Source: JBBSHS01 sp038232515
GTDB taxonomy: Bacteria > Actinomycetota > Acidimicrobiia > Acidimicrobiales > JAUJNH01
DNA length: 64,000 bases
Assembly (NCBI GenBank): GCA_038232515.1
Contig: JBBSHS010000001.1
Location: 1-64,000, forward strand
Direction: 5' to 3'
The position numbers and the translations under genes were made by a program. Under the pieces are notes generated by a model, which saw only the letters and a program-made list of their open reading frames with translations, ran no database searches and was not told the origin of the DNA. Below are positions 25,480 to 34,326 of this stretch, one piece after another (the stretch's first letter is position 1; the number at the start of each line of letters is the position of its first letter).

Positions 25480-27150
25480 ATGAGGGTAGCCATGGGAGGA
25501 CTCGCCAGAGGTGGCGTGACCAGGAGCCGGATGGGACGGGCCGGGCTGGTGTCGTGCGCCCTGGCGCTCGGTCTGGGTCTGGGTCTGGCTGCTCCCCGGC
25601 CGGCTTCCGCCCGAACCAGCGGAGCTGCTCAGCCCGCTCAGGCCGCTCAGCCGGCGTCAGGCCCCCACCAGAGCACGATCGAACAGCAGGTCGAGTCCGC
25701 TCGTAACCGGCTGGCGACGACCGCCAAGGCGCCCCATCCCGGCAAGCCTGAGAGCCTCACCCATCCCGACCTGGAGCACGCCGGCACCGGGTCAGCCTCC
25801 ACGTCAGCCCTGGCGGCCGCCAGCGCCCGTCCCGTGGCTTCCGACGCCTTGGCCCCGGCTGTGGTCCCCTCCGGCCTGCCCGGCCTCGACGTCTCGGGTC
25901 ATCAAGGCAACGTCGACTGGGGGGCGGTGGCCGGCAACGGCGCTCAGTTCGCCTATGTGAAGGCCACCGAGGGCACCACCTACTTCGACAGCAGCTACTT
26001 CTCCCAGCAGTACGACGGGAGCCGGAACGCGGGGCTGGTCAGAGGGCCCTACCACTTCGCCATTCCCGGCAACTCCACCGGAGCCGCCCAGGCCGACTAC
26101 TTCGTGGCCAACGGAGGGGGATGGTCGGCTGACGGCAAGACACTGCCGGGGATGCTGGACGTCGAGTACAACCCCTATGGACCGGTGTGCTACGGGCTCA
26201 CCCAATCGCAGATGGTGAGCTGGGTCGCCTCCTTCGACGACGAGTACCGCAGTCTGACCGGGCGGCGGCCCACCCTCTACACGACCACCAACTGGTGGAG
26301 CACCTGCACCGGCAACTCGGCGAGCTTCGGTCAGGACAGCCTCTACATCGCCAGGTACTCCGACAGCCCCAACCCACTGCCCAACGGCTGGGCCAACTAC
26401 ACGATCTGGCAGTTCAGCGACCAGGGAACCTTTCCCGGCGACCAGGACGTGTTCAACGGTTCCAGACAGGCCCTTGCCGACTTTGCCATGGGCCCGGCCG
26501 ACCCGGTCACCGTCTACTACAACCAACTGGGCGGCCGTAGCTCCTACCTCGGCAGCCCGGTTGATGACGCTCATCCGATCGCCGGAGGACAGGCCCGGGA
26601 CTTCACCGGTGGGTCCATCTACTGGTCGGCCGGCACCGGGGCCCACGCCGTACACGGAGCGATCCTCGCTCACTACCAGAGCCTCGGTGGCCCCACCGGG
26701 TTCCTCGGTTACCCGGTGACCGACGAAACCGGCACTCCCGACGGGATCGGGCGCTACAACCACTTCTCCGCCGCCGGGTCCATCTACTGGACGCCCAACA
26801 CGGGGGCGTGGTCCATCCACGGCGCCATCCGGGCCCATTGGGCGGCGATGGGGTGGGAGCGCGGCCCCGTCGGTTACCCGGTGACCGACGAAACCGGCAC
26901 CCCCGACGGGATCGGGCGCTACAACCACTTCTCCGGCGACGGGTCCATCTACTGGACGCCCAACACCGGGCCGTGGTCGGTTCACGGGGCCATCCGGGCT
27001 CGCTGGGCGTCCATGGGTTGGGAGAACGGCCCCGTCGGCTATCCCACCAGCGACGAATACGCCATCCCCGATGGACGCCAGAGCGACTTCGTCTCCGGGC
27101 ACATCAGCTGGAATGCCACCTCCGGCGACACCACGGTGACCTCAGGCTGA
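25480..27150 (+). CDS. Secreted GH25 muramidase with LGFP repeats
   Basis: 556 residues: signal peptide (hydrophobic core about residues 23-40), an Ala/Pro-rich linker (45-125), a GH25 lysozyme domain (about 131-335) and four LGFP-type repeats (about 345-550). GH25 features are GLDVSGHQGNVDWGAV, FAYVKATEGTTYFD and MLDVEYNP, which hold the catalytic Asp/Glu residues. LGFP repeats (FLGYPVTDETGTPDGIGRY, SIYWTPNTGAWSIHGAI) bind the cell envelope in corynebacteria. It probably cleaves peptidoglycan at the cell surface or that of rivals. TATACT at 25422-25427 may be a -10 box. No neighbour partner. Confidence 0.92.
   Translation: MRVAMGGLARGGVTRSRMGRAGLVSCALALGLGLGLAAPRPASARTSGAAQPAQAAQPASGPHQSTIEQQVESARNRLATTAKAPHPGKPESLTHPDLEHAGTGSASTSALAAASARPVASDALAPAVVPSGLPGLDVSGHQGNVDWGAVAGNGAQFAYVKATEGTTYFDSSYFSQQYDGSRNAGLVRGPYHFAIPGNSTGAAQADYFVANGGGWSADGKTLPGMLDVEYNPYGPVCYGLTQSQMVSWVASFDDEYRSLTGRRPTLYTTTNWWSTCTGNSASFGQDSLYIARYSDSPNPLPNGWANYTIWQFSDQGTFPGDQDVFNGSRQALADFAMGPADPVTVYYNQLGGRSSYLGSPVDDAHPIAGGQARDFTGGSIYWSAGTGAHAVHGAILAHYQSLGGPTGFLGYPVTDETGTPDGIGRYNHFSAAGSIYWTPNTGAWSIHGAIRAHWAAMGWERGPVGYPVTDETGTPDGIGRYNHFSGDGSIYWTPNTGPWSVHGAIRARWASMGWENGPVGYPTSDEYAIPDGRQSDFVSGHISWNATSGDTTVTSG
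26706..27035 (+). repeat. Tandem 165-base direct repeats inside the muramidase gene
   Basis: Two consecutive 165-base units (26706-26870 and 26871-27035) are almost identical over long stretches, for example CGGTTACCCGGTGACCGACG and the block around GGGATCGGGCGCTACAACC. Each encodes a 55-residue LGFP unit; a third, more diverged unit starts at 27036. This points to recent duplication or gene conversion of the binding repeats. Confidence 0.85.
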
Positions 27151-27175
27151 GCTGAGGACGACCATCGCGGCGTTG

Positions 27176-27925
27176 TCAGGTTCCCATGACCCGGCCGAGC
27201 ACATCGCGATGGAGGGCCATATAACGCGGGTCCTGCCGCACGGAGTGGTCCCGGCCGGCTCCGAGGCCCACGTCGAGCACCTCGACGACCTTCGAGGGCC
27301 GTACCGACAGCAGGGCCACGCGGTCGCCGAGCAGCAGTGCCTCGTCGACGTCGTGGGTGACCAGCACGGTGGCCACCGGTCGGTCCATCAGCAGTTGACG
27401 CAGCCACCCGTGCATGCGCAGGCGCGTCTGGGCGTCCAGCGCGCTGAACGGCTCGTCCAGCAGCAGGACGGGTGGCCGGTTGGCCAGTACCTGGGCGATG
27501 GCGGCCCGCTGGCGCATGCCACCCGAGAGCTGGTGGGGCCAGGCGTCGGCGAAGTCGGCCAGCCCCGTCGCCTCCAGTAGCTCCTCGGCCACGGCCGCCG
27601 CATCCGGCCGCCGGGCGGCCCGAGGCCCCCACTCGACGTTGGCCCGGAGCCGTCGCCACGGGAACAGTCCTCCGTGCTGGGCCACGAGCCCCCGGGTGGG
27701 GGCCGGTCCCTTCACCTCGTCGCCGTCGAGCGTGACCGAACCGGCGTCGGGCGCCTCCAGCCCGGCCAGCACCCGCAGTAGCGTCGTCTTGCCGCACCCG
27801 CTGGGCCCGAGAACGGCCAGCACCTCGCCAGGGTCGACGACCAGGTCGACGCCGTCCAGCACCTCGACGGGCCCGAAGCGCTTGGACACGCCCCAGGCCT
27901 CGAGGCGCCCTACCTCCGGCTCCAC
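27176..27925 (-). CDS. ABC transporter ATPase, nitrate/sulfonate/taurine type
   Basis: About 249 residues. Walker A GPSGCGKTTLL, signature LSGGMRQRAAIA, Walker B VLLLDEPFSALD and the switch His in VLVTHDVDEA are all intact. The sequence follows SsuB/TauB/NrtD ATPases. GTG at 27925 lies inside the end of the permease gene (16-base overlap). It is the last gene of a binding protein-permease-ATPase operon. The substrate cannot be told from the ATPase. Confidence 0.9.
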   Translation of the reverse strand: MEPEVGRLEAWGVSKRFGPVEVLDGVDLVVDPGEVLAVLGPSGCGKTTLLRVLAGLEAPDAGSVTLDGDEVKGPAPTRGLVAQHGGLFPWRRLRANVEWGPRAARRPDAAAVAEELLEATGLADFADAWPHQLSGGMRQRAAIAQVLANRPPVLLLDEPFSALDAQTRLRMHGWLRQLLMDRPVATVLVTHDVDEALLLGDRVALLSVRPSKVVEVLDVGLGAGRDHSVRQDPRYMALHRDVLGRVMGT

Positions 27926-28887
27926 GCCACGAACGGTCGGGCCACCGCCCGCAGGGCGATGTCGGCGTACAGGCCGACCACGGCGAACACGACCATTCCC
28001 ACCATGATCTGGTCGAGCCGGCCCGTCTCCCGGGCGCCGGCCATCATGGCGCCCACGCCGTCGGAGGCTCCGGTGAGCTCGGCCACGATCACCGTCATCC
28101 AACCGAGGGTCAGGCCCAAGCGCAGGCCGGTGACGATGCCCGGGAGTGCTGCCGGCACGTAGACCCGGGCGGCCAACGCCCGCCGGGGCGTCCCCAGCAT
28201 CCGGGCCGACTCCACCCACGCTCGGGGTACCTGGCGCACTGCGTCGGCGGTGGCGACGGCCACGGGCGCCGAGACGGCCACGAAGACCAGGAACCGGGCC
28301 GAGCCCTCACCGATCCCGAACCAGATCACCGACAAGGGGAGCCAGGCGAAGATGGGCACCGAGCGCAGACCCTGGAAGAGGGGATCGAGCAGGTCCTCGG
28401 CCCGCCGTGACAGCCCCAGGGCCATGCCCAGAGGCAGGGCCACGCCCACGCCCACCGCCGCGCCGAGGGCCCACCGGTGCAGGCTGGCCACCAGGTCGGG
28501 CACGAAGGCGCGATTGAAGGCCACGGTGCCCGGTAGCTGGCGCACCGAAGGCCCGATGACGAAATCATGGGCCGACGTCAGTACGTCGCCGGGCTGGGGC
28601 AGCACCAGCGAGCTGACCCATCCGAAGCGGGTGGCCGCCCACCACACCGAGAGCACGGCGGCGGGAACGACGAGGCCCAGCAGGCGACGCGGCCACGATC
28701 GCCGCCGGCCGCTCCGCTCGGCCGGGATGGCGGCGACGAGGGCTACATGGCCTGTGCCGGTGGCTTCGGGCCCCTCGGCGGGGGCATGGCTGGTCGGCCC
28801 TTCAGGATCAGGCTGACCGGCCTGGTCAGGGTCGGCCACGGCGGTGCTCCTGTCAGGCGCGCCGCGACGGGGCACGGCCACTCCCAC
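27910..28887 (-). CDS. ABC transporter permease, SsuC/TauC type
   Basis: 325 residues. A Pro/Ala-rich cytosolic N-terminus (about 1-70) precedes six membrane helices. The EAA loop that docks the ATPase is visible at VESARMLGTPRRALAARVYVPAALPGIVTGLR. The sequence SVWWAATRFGWVSSLVLPQPGDVL is typical for this branch. GTG at 28887 is one of several close GTG codons. Operon with the ATPase and the upstream binding protein. Confidence 0.9.
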   Translation of the reverse strand: MGVAVPRRGAPDRSTAVADPDQAGQPDPEGPTSHAPAEGPEATGTGHVALVAAIPAERSGRRRSWPRRLLGLVVPAAVLSVWWAATRFGWVSSLVLPQPGDVLTSAHDFVIGPSVRQLPGTVAFNRAFVPDLVASLHRWALGAAVGVGVALPLGMALGLSRRAEDLLDPLFQGLRSVPIFAWLPLSVIWFGIGEGSARFLVFVAVSAPVAVATADAVRQVPRAWVESARMLGTPRRALAARVYVPAALPGIVTGLRLGLTLGWMTVIVAELTGASDGVGAMMAGARETGRLDQIMVGMVVFAVVGLYADIALRAVARPFVAWSRR

Positions 28888-28940
28888 TGGACCGGGGCGT
28901 CATGGCCTGGTCGGAGATGACGGGCGCAGCCGCAACGGCC

Positions 28941-30026
28941 TCAGCTCCGGGGCTGGAAGGAGAGGTCCATGACCGCCTCGTAGTCGGGCTCCTTTGTGAG
29001 CAGGCCGAGCTTCTTCATCAGCGTCCCGGCCCCACGGATCTGGCCGAGGATCTTTTCGTCCAGCTTCCACCGGGCGCCGATGTTGGGCAGGACGGCCTCG
29101 TACACCGGCTCGGAGTAACCGAACTGGGTGACGAGGAGGTCTTTCCATACCGCCGGGTCGTTCTGGCCGCCGGGCGAGAGATGCTCGGAGGCGTCGCGTT
29201 GCATCTTGGCCACGGCCCGGGCCACGTCGGGCTTGCCCAGAAGGGCGGGCGACGCCCACATCTGCGCGTTCAGATCGCCCAGGGGCGACGCGTAGGGATC
29301 GCCGAGGCGGGCGCCCACGCCCGACAGCACCGACTGGGTGACCAACGGCTCGGTGCCCATGTAGGCGTCCACGTCGCCACGTTGGAGCGCGGCGGGCATG
29401 TCGGCGTAGCCCAGCTTGACCAGGGTGACGTCCTTGTCGGTGTTCAGGCCGGCGCTCTCCAGCAGCGACAGCAGGCTCAGGTAGGGCACGCCGAGGGGTG
29501 GGATGGCGATCTTCTTCCCCTTCAGGTCGCCCAGCTCCTTCATGTTCTGGTCGGCCTTGGCCACCAGGCCGATGCCGCCCCGGGACGCAGCCACGATCAT
29601 CTTCGAGCCCAGGCCCTGCTCGTGCTGCTGGAGCCCGTTGACCGGGCCGAACAGGGCCATGTCGAGCTGGCCGGCCTGGAGCTGGTTGTTCATCGTGCTG
29701 CCGTCGGTGAGGTAGACGGTCTCGACGGTCACGCCGGGCGGGGCGAACTGCTGCCAGTACAAAGGGGAGCTGGCGTGGTTCTTCACGTACAACGCCACCC
29801 GGATCCTGGTGCCCGACAGATCGGGCCCGCCACCCGGGATGGTGGAGGCCGACGCCGCCGACTTCGCCGATGACGATCCCTTGGAACAGGCGGCCAGCAC
29901 GGCGGCACCGCCGAGGGCAGCGGTGCCGGCCAGAAGAGCACGACGCGACAACGGATGTTCAGCGGTATCGGCCACACCTGCGGCCGCAGATGGTTTCAAC
30001 ATGGGCTGCAACCTAACCCGCGTCAT
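28941..30026 (-). CDS. ABC transporter substrate-binding lipoprotein, NMT1/SsuA-like
   Basis: About 361 residues. The N-terminus has a twin-Arg-like LSRRALLAGTAALGG and a lipobox VLAAC, so it is exported and lipid-anchored. The mature part shows the SsuA/NMT1 fold pattern: VRVALYVKNHASSPLYWQQ-like start, LQAGQLDMALFGPVNGLQ, LKGKKIAIPPLGVPYL and DVDAYMGTEPLV. Such proteins bind sulfonates, nitrate, taurine or pyrimidine precursors. Start 30026 (MTRVRLQP) or 30002 (MLKPSAAAG). Divergent from the methyltransferase-flavoprotein fusion with only about 20-45 bases between. Confidence 0.88.
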   Translation of the reverse strand: MTRVRLQPMLKPSAAAGVADTAEHPLSRRALLAGTAALGGAAVLAACSKGSSSAKSAASASTIPGGGPDLSGTRIRVALYVKNHASSPLYWQQFAPPGVTVETVYLTDGSTMNNQLQAGQLDMALFGPVNGLQQHEQGLGSKMIVAASRGGIGLVAKADQNMKELGDLKGKKIAIPPLGVPYLSLLSLLESAGLNTDKDVTLVKLGYADMPAALQRGDVDAYMGTEPLVTQSVLSGVGARLGDPYASPLGDLNAQMWASPALLGKPDVARAVAKMQRDASEHLSPGGQNDPAVWKDLLVTQFGYSEPVYEAVLPNIGARWKLDEKILGQIRGAGTLMKKLGLLTKEPDYEAVMDLSFQPRS

Positions 30027-30046
30027 CGACCTATCGTGACAACTCA

Positions 30047-31981
30047 GTGCCGATCTCAAGGAACCCTGCCGCCTGGGCCAGCTACCTGGCCGCGTACCAC
30101 GGCGCCCATCCCGGCATCACCGAGGACCTGCTGGCCGCGGCCCGTGACCCCGCCGGTCGCACTGTCTACGACTGGCTGATCGAGGCGGTGCCCGACGGGG
30201 GAATGGTGGTCGACCTGGCCTGCGGCAGCGCGCCGGTGCTGCGTTCGCTCGGGGGAGCAAGGGCCGTGAGCGTCGACCGCTCGGCCGGGGAACTGGCCCG
30301 AGCCCGACGATCCTGTCCCCGCGGCCTGTTCGTCCGCGCCGACGCCACCGCTCTGCCGCTGGCCGACGGGGTGGCAGATGTGGTCACCTGCTCGATGGCC
30401 CTGATGGTCCTGCACCCCGTCGAAGCGGTCCTGGCCGAGGTCGCCCGGCTGCTGCGGCCCGGCGGGGTGTTCGTCGCCACCGTTCCCGAGCGGTCGTCAC
30501 TCCACGGCGAAGACCCGGTAACCGCCGACTTCACCCGGATCCTGGCCCAACTGGGCGAAGCCGGGTCCGGTTATCCCGACGCTCTCGATCCTCCTTCGGT
30601 GGCCGCCAGGTTCGCCTCCGCCGGGCTGGATCTGACCGGAGACACACACGCGCTGTTCAACCGCCGGATCTCGACCGACCTCGATGCCGAACTGGTCGTC
30701 CGCTCGTTCTACGCCCCTGACGCCAGCGCCGAGGCGATTGCTGAGGCGGTGGAGATGCTCCGCCGACGAGCGCGGCTGTCGCCCGTGGACATCGCCTACA
30801 GGATCCGTCGCCTGGTGGCCGTCAGTGCCGTCCCTGTCCCTGCGGTGTCGGCGGTCCGCAAGCTGTCCATGGCCATCCGGGAACGAGGCGGGGACATCGA
30901 GGCGGCGGGGCGGATCCCGCCCGACGTGGTGTCCGACCTTCGAGGGGCGGGGGTGTTCGGCATGTGGATGCCGAGCGAGCTCGGCGGTGCAGAGGCGCCC
31001 CCGGAGGACGTCATCGACGTCATCGAGACGCTGGGCGCGGCGGACGGCTCCACCGGTTGGTGCGCCGCCGTGGCCGTGGGCACCGGTGCCTTGGCCGCCT
31101 ACCTGCCCGAGGCCGGCGCCCGGGAGATATTCGCCACGCCCTCCGTCATCACCGCCGGCTCGTTCAACCCGGCCGGGCGGGCGGTGGCCGTCGAGGCCGG
31201 CGTGCGGGTTTCGGGGCGGTGGGGCTTCGCCAGTGGCAGCCAGCATTGCGACTGGCTCTTCGGAGGCTGCCTCGACGCCGACCCGTCGGGGCAGCCCCTC
31301 AGCGTCGACGACAGGCCCGTCGCCCGACTGGTGTTCGGCCCGGCCGCCTCCGCCACCATCATCGACACCTGGCAGGTGTGCGGCCTGCGGGCTACTGGTA
31401 GCCACGACTTCGAGGTCGACCGTGTCGAGGTCCCGCTTGACCACACCATGGCCTTTGCCTTTTCGCCCTGGCCTGGCGGAGCGATGTGGCGGATGCCGCC
31501 CATGTCGCTGTTCTTCGCACCGATGGCCGCCGTGCCTCTGGGTATCGCCCGGGCCGCTATCGACGAGTTGATGGCCCTGGCCCAGGACAAGACCCCGTAC
31601 CGCAGCAGCCGGCGCCTGGCCGAGCGCGACGTCGTCCAGTCGATGCTGGCGAAGGCCGAGGCGGCGGTGCGTTCGGCCCACGCCTTTCTCCTCGAGGCCA
31701 TGGCCGAGGTGTGGACCGACGCCAGGTCGGGGGCCGAGATCAGCATCAGACAGCGGGCGTTGGTGCGCCTGGCCATTGTCAACGCGTCGCGCGCCGGCAT
31801 GGACGCCGTCGACCTCTGCTTCCAGGCCGCCGGGTCGACGGCGTTGTTCGTCGAGAACCCGATGCAGCGCTTCTTCAGGGATGTCCACGCAGCCGGCCAA
31901 CACGTGGTCCTGGCCTTTCCCGGCTGGGAGACGGTCGGTCGGGTCCTCCTGGGCCTCGACCCCGACACCCCGCTGCTGTAG
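30047..31981 (+). CDS. SAM methyltransferase fused to acyl-CoA dehydrogenase-like flavin monooxygenase
   Basis: A single 644-residue frame. Residues 1-235 are a class I SAM methyltransferase: motif I VVDLACGSAPV near 54-64, then DATALPLADGVADVV and LLRPGGVFVATVP. Residues about 262-644 are an acyl-CoA dehydrogenase/DszC-like flavoprotein: LGAADGSTGWC, VSGRWGFASGSQHCDWL, GLRATGSHDFEVD, and the C-terminal LCFQAAGSTALF and RFFRDVHAAGQHV. DszC-type enzymes are two-component FMNH2 monooxygenases on sulfur compounds and aromatics. A reductase is not in view. GTG 30047 is the start. The divergent SsuABC-like importer suggests a shared substrate (inference). Confidence 0.85.
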   Translation: MPISRNPAAWASYLAAYHGAHPGITEDLLAAARDPAGRTVYDWLIEAVPDGGMVVDLACGSAPVLRSLGGARAVSVDRSAGELARARRSCPRGLFVRADATALPLADGVADVVTCSMALMVLHPVEAVLAEVARLLRPGGVFVATVPERSSLHGEDPVTADFTRILAQLGEAGSGYPDALDPPSVAARFASAGLDLTGDTHALFNRRISTDLDAELVVRSFYAPDASAEAIAEAVEMLRRRARLSPVDIAYRIRRLVAVSAVPVPAVSAVRKLSMAIRERGGDIEAAGRIPPDVVSDLRGAGVFGMWMPSELGGAEAPPEDVIDVIETLGAADGSTGWCAAVAVGTGALAAYLPEAGAREIFATPSVITAGSFNPAGRAVAVEAGVRVSGRWGFASGSQHCDWLFGGCLDADPSGQPLSVDDRPVARLVFGPAASATIIDTWQVCGLRATGSHDFEVDRVEVPLDHTMAFAFSPWPGGAMWRMPPMSLFFAPMAAVPLGIARAAIDELMALAQDKTPYRSSRRLAERDVVQSMLAKAEAAVRSAHAFLLEAMAEVWTDARSGAEISIRQRALVRLAIVNASRAGMDAVDLCFQAAGSTALFVENPMQRFFRDVHAAGQHVVLAFPGWETVGRVLLGLDPDTPLL

Positions 31982-32011
31982 TGGATGCCCGCCCGGCCCG
32001 ACCGGCGGCGG

Positions 32012-32635
32012 TCAGGCCAGCGACCGGGCCGCGCCCGCCAGGTCGGCCACGAAGGCGGTGTAAGCCGAGTCGCGGTCCTCGTCGTTTCCCCGCAGGATGC
32101 CCGAGGGGTGCACGGTGGCCGTACACCGCAGGCTCAGGCCCGCCCGCTTGAGGTCGTGCATCTCGCCCCTCTGCTGCGACACCCGGAAATCTTCGCCTAG
32201 CAGGGCCTTGGCCGCGGTGGCGCCCAGAGCGACGACCAGCCGGGGCCGGACGGCGGCCAGCTCGCCGTCGAGCCACGGCGCGCACGCCTCCACCTCCCGG
32301 GCCGCCGGGTTCTGGTGGATTCGGCGCTTGCCCCTCGGCGTCCACTTGAAGTGCTTCACCGCGTTGGTCACATAGGTGTCGCCACGGTCGATGCCGGCGT
32401 CGAACAGAGCCCGGTCGAGCAGTCGGCCGGAGGGCCCGACGAACGGATGACCCTCCCGGTCCTCCCGATCACCGGGCTGCTCGCCCACCAGCATCATCTC
32501 GGCCCCGGCCGAGCCCTCACCGAAGACCGTCTGCGTGACCCGCTCGTACAGCGGGCAGGTCGTGCAGCCGGCCGCCGCCTCCCGCACGGCGTCGAGCGAG
32601 GGCTCCCGGTCTTCGAACAGGTCGAGCTGGCTCAT
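32012..32635 (-). CDS. udgX: UdgX-family uracil-DNA glycosylase
   Basis: 207 residues with the family 4-like fold: CTTCPLYERVTQTVFGEG (first cluster Cys pair), motif A GEQPGDREDREGHPFVGPSG, and the UdgX insert KRRIHQ, whose His forms the covalent DNA link in characterised UdgX. Further cluster Cys lies in VEACAPWLDGEL. The C-terminal VHPSGILRG is motif B. It recognises uracil in DNA and bonds to the abasic sugar. ATG 32635 (MSQLDLFED) gives the normal N-terminus. Convergent with the fusion gene. Confidence 0.93.
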   Translation of the reverse strand: MSQLDLFEDREPSLDAVREAAAGCTTCPLYERVTQTVFGEGSAGAEMMLVGEQPGDREDREGHPFVGPSGRLLDRALFDAGIDRGDTYVTNAVKHFKWTPRGKRRIHQNPAAREVEACAPWLDGELAAVRPRLVVALGATAAKALLGEDFRVSQQRGEMHDLKRAGLSLRCTATVHPSGILRGNDEDRDSAYTAFVADLAGAARSLA

Positions 32636-32702
32636 GCCGCACCCGTACCCAGCGTCATGGGTCGTGGAATCAGCACCGGCGCCTCCGATGCGTCGGCGGC
32701 CC

Positions 32703-33494
32703 TCATCTGACCTGGCCCAGCCAGCGGTCGCGCAGACCGACGAGCACGGCCAGCGAGATGCCGAGCAGCACCAGCGAAAGGGCGATGGCGGTGCCGTCGT
32801 GGCCCGACTCCAGCGCCAGGTAGACGGCCAGCGGCATCGTCTGGGTGGAACCGGGCAGGTTGCCGGCGAAGGTGATGGTGGCACCGAACTCGCCCAGCGC
32901 CCGCGCCCAGCACACCGCCGACCCGGCGGCCACGGCGGGTGCCACCAACGGCAACGTCACCCGTCGGAACCGGTACGCCGGGGAGGCGCCGAGGGTGGCC
33001 GCCGCCTGCTCGTAGCCGCGGTCAAGGGCACGGAAGCCGGCTTCGGCGGTGACCACGAGGAAGGGCATGGAAACGAAGGCCTCGGCCAGGATGGCGCCGC
33101 CCGTCGTGAACGGCAGGCGCCACCCGGTCAGCGCGTACAACCCGCGGCCGGCGAAGCCGCGTCGGCCGAAGGCGTACAGGAGCGCGGCCCCCCCGATCAC
33201 GGGAGGTAGGACCATGGGCAGGGTGACCAGGGCCCTCACGAGTGCCCGCCCGGGGAAGGACGTCCGGGCCAGGAGCCAGGCCAGGGGCAGACCCAGAGCC
33301 ATCGAGACGGCCAGCGCCCCGAGCGAGCAGACCAGGGACAGGCGCAGCGCGTCCTGCGCCGCCGGGTCACCCAGGTCGGCGCCCAGCATGGACCACGGCG
33401 TGCGCAGGAGCAGGCCGACCAGCGGGAGCACCACCAACGCGACGCCCACCAGGGCGGCCACGGCCATCACCATGGCCGGCAGAGACCGCCGCAC
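32703..33494 (-). CDS. modB: Molybdate ABC transporter permease
   Basis: 263 residues, five or six membrane helices. LVTLPMVLPPVIGGAALLYAFG near residue 90 and the EAA loop (EQAAATLGASPAYRFRRVTLPLV) fit ModB. It moves molybdate/tungstate from ModA across the membrane. GTG 33494 follows the modA stop by two bases. No modC ATPase gene is found next to it; an ATPase from elsewhere or a non-adjacent modC must serve it. Confidence 0.92.
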   Translation of the reverse strand: MRRSLPAMVMAVAALVGVALVVLPLVGLLLRTPWSMLGADLGDPAAQDALRLSLVCSLGALAVSMALGLPLAWLLARTSFPGRALVRALVTLPMVLPPVIGGAALLYAFGRRGFAGRGLYALTGWRLPFTTGGAILAEAFVSMPFLVVTAEAGFRALDRGYEQAAATLGASPAYRFRRVTLPLVAPAVAAGSAVCWARALGEFGATITFAGNLPGSTQTMPLAVYLALESGHDGTAIALSLVLLGISLAVLVGLRDRWLGQVR

Positions 33495-33496
33495 CG

Positions 33497-34318
33497 TCAG
33501 GGAGCCAGGAATCCGGCGGCCCTCAGCGCCTGCTGGATCTCGCCCGTCGTGGCCGACCGTACGAAGGCCTCGGCGCCGGCCCGGTTCTTGGTGTCCTTGA
33601 CGACGGCCATGGGGTAGGTGGCGACGACGTTGTCGGCGTCGGGAATGGCGATGCCCTCGACGCTGCTGCCGGCGGCGGAGACGTCGGTCACATAGACCAC
33701 GGTGGCGTCGGCCTCACCTGAGCTGACCTTGGTGATGGCCGACTTCACGTCGGCTTCGAGCGACCTCGGGTTGACGACGGCGCCCGCAGACACCAGGGCC
33801 TGGCGGGTGTAGTCACCGGCGGGTACCCCTGGGGCTTCGAGCACCACGCTGGTACCGGGCCGGCCGAGGTCGCCCAGGGTGCCGATGTGCCTGGGGTTGC
33901 CGGGGGCGACCGCAATCTCCAGCCTGTTCCTGGCGAACGTGACCGGAGCGTCGACCCGACCGGCCATGACCAACTTGGCCATGTTCGCCTCGTCGGCTGA
34001 CGCGAAGACGTCCGCAGGTGCGCCCTGCAGGATCTGCGTGGCCAAGGCGTTCGAGCCGCCGAAGGCGTAGGTGATGCGCAGACCGGGCCGGGTGGTGGTG
34101 AGCCAAGCCTTGCCCTTGTTGAACGCCTCGGTGAGCGAGGCGGCGGCGGAAACCACCACCGTCCCCGTCGGAGGGGCGCTGTCGGGCCCGGCCGCCGGTG
34201 ACGTCGGGGCGCCGGCCGGCGCCGTGCTTGAACCGCCGGAGCAGGCGCCGGCGAAGAGGAGAACCAGGGCAAGCACGGCGACCACGGCGCAGGGCCGCCG
34301 GAGGCGTCGGACGGACAT
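33497..34318 (-). CDS. modA: Molybdate-binding lipoprotein
   Basis: 273 residues. Signal with lipobox (LLFAGAC, Cys near 26), a Thr/Pro/Ala linker, then the ModA fold: VVSAAASLTEAFN, ITYAFGGSNALATQI, APADVFASADEANM-type segment and FARNRLEIAV. The binding-site SAAASL and GGSN segments are typical of molybdate/tungstate proteins. Two-base gap to modB, nine to the regulator. ATG 34318. Confidence 0.93.
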   Translation of the reverse strand: MSVRRLRRPCAVVAVLALVLLFAGACSGGSSTAPAGAPTSPAAGPDSAPPTGTVVVSAAASLTEAFNKGKAWLTTTRPGLRITYAFGGSNALATQILQGAPADVFASADEANMAKLVMAGRVDAPVTFARNRLEIAVAPGNPRHIGTLGDLGRPGTSVVLEAPGVPAGDYTRQALVSAGAVVNPRSLEADVKSAITKVSSGEADATVVYVTDVSAAGSSVEGIAIPDADNVVATYPMAVVKDTKNRAGAEAFVRSATTGEIQQALRAAGFLAP

Positions 34319-34326
34319 GGCAGCCC

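Noticed and set aside
26706..27035. Regular direct repeats as a possible CRISPR array
   Set aside because: Units of 165 bases without spacers encode LGFP protein repeats; no CRISPR array or cas gene was found in the window.
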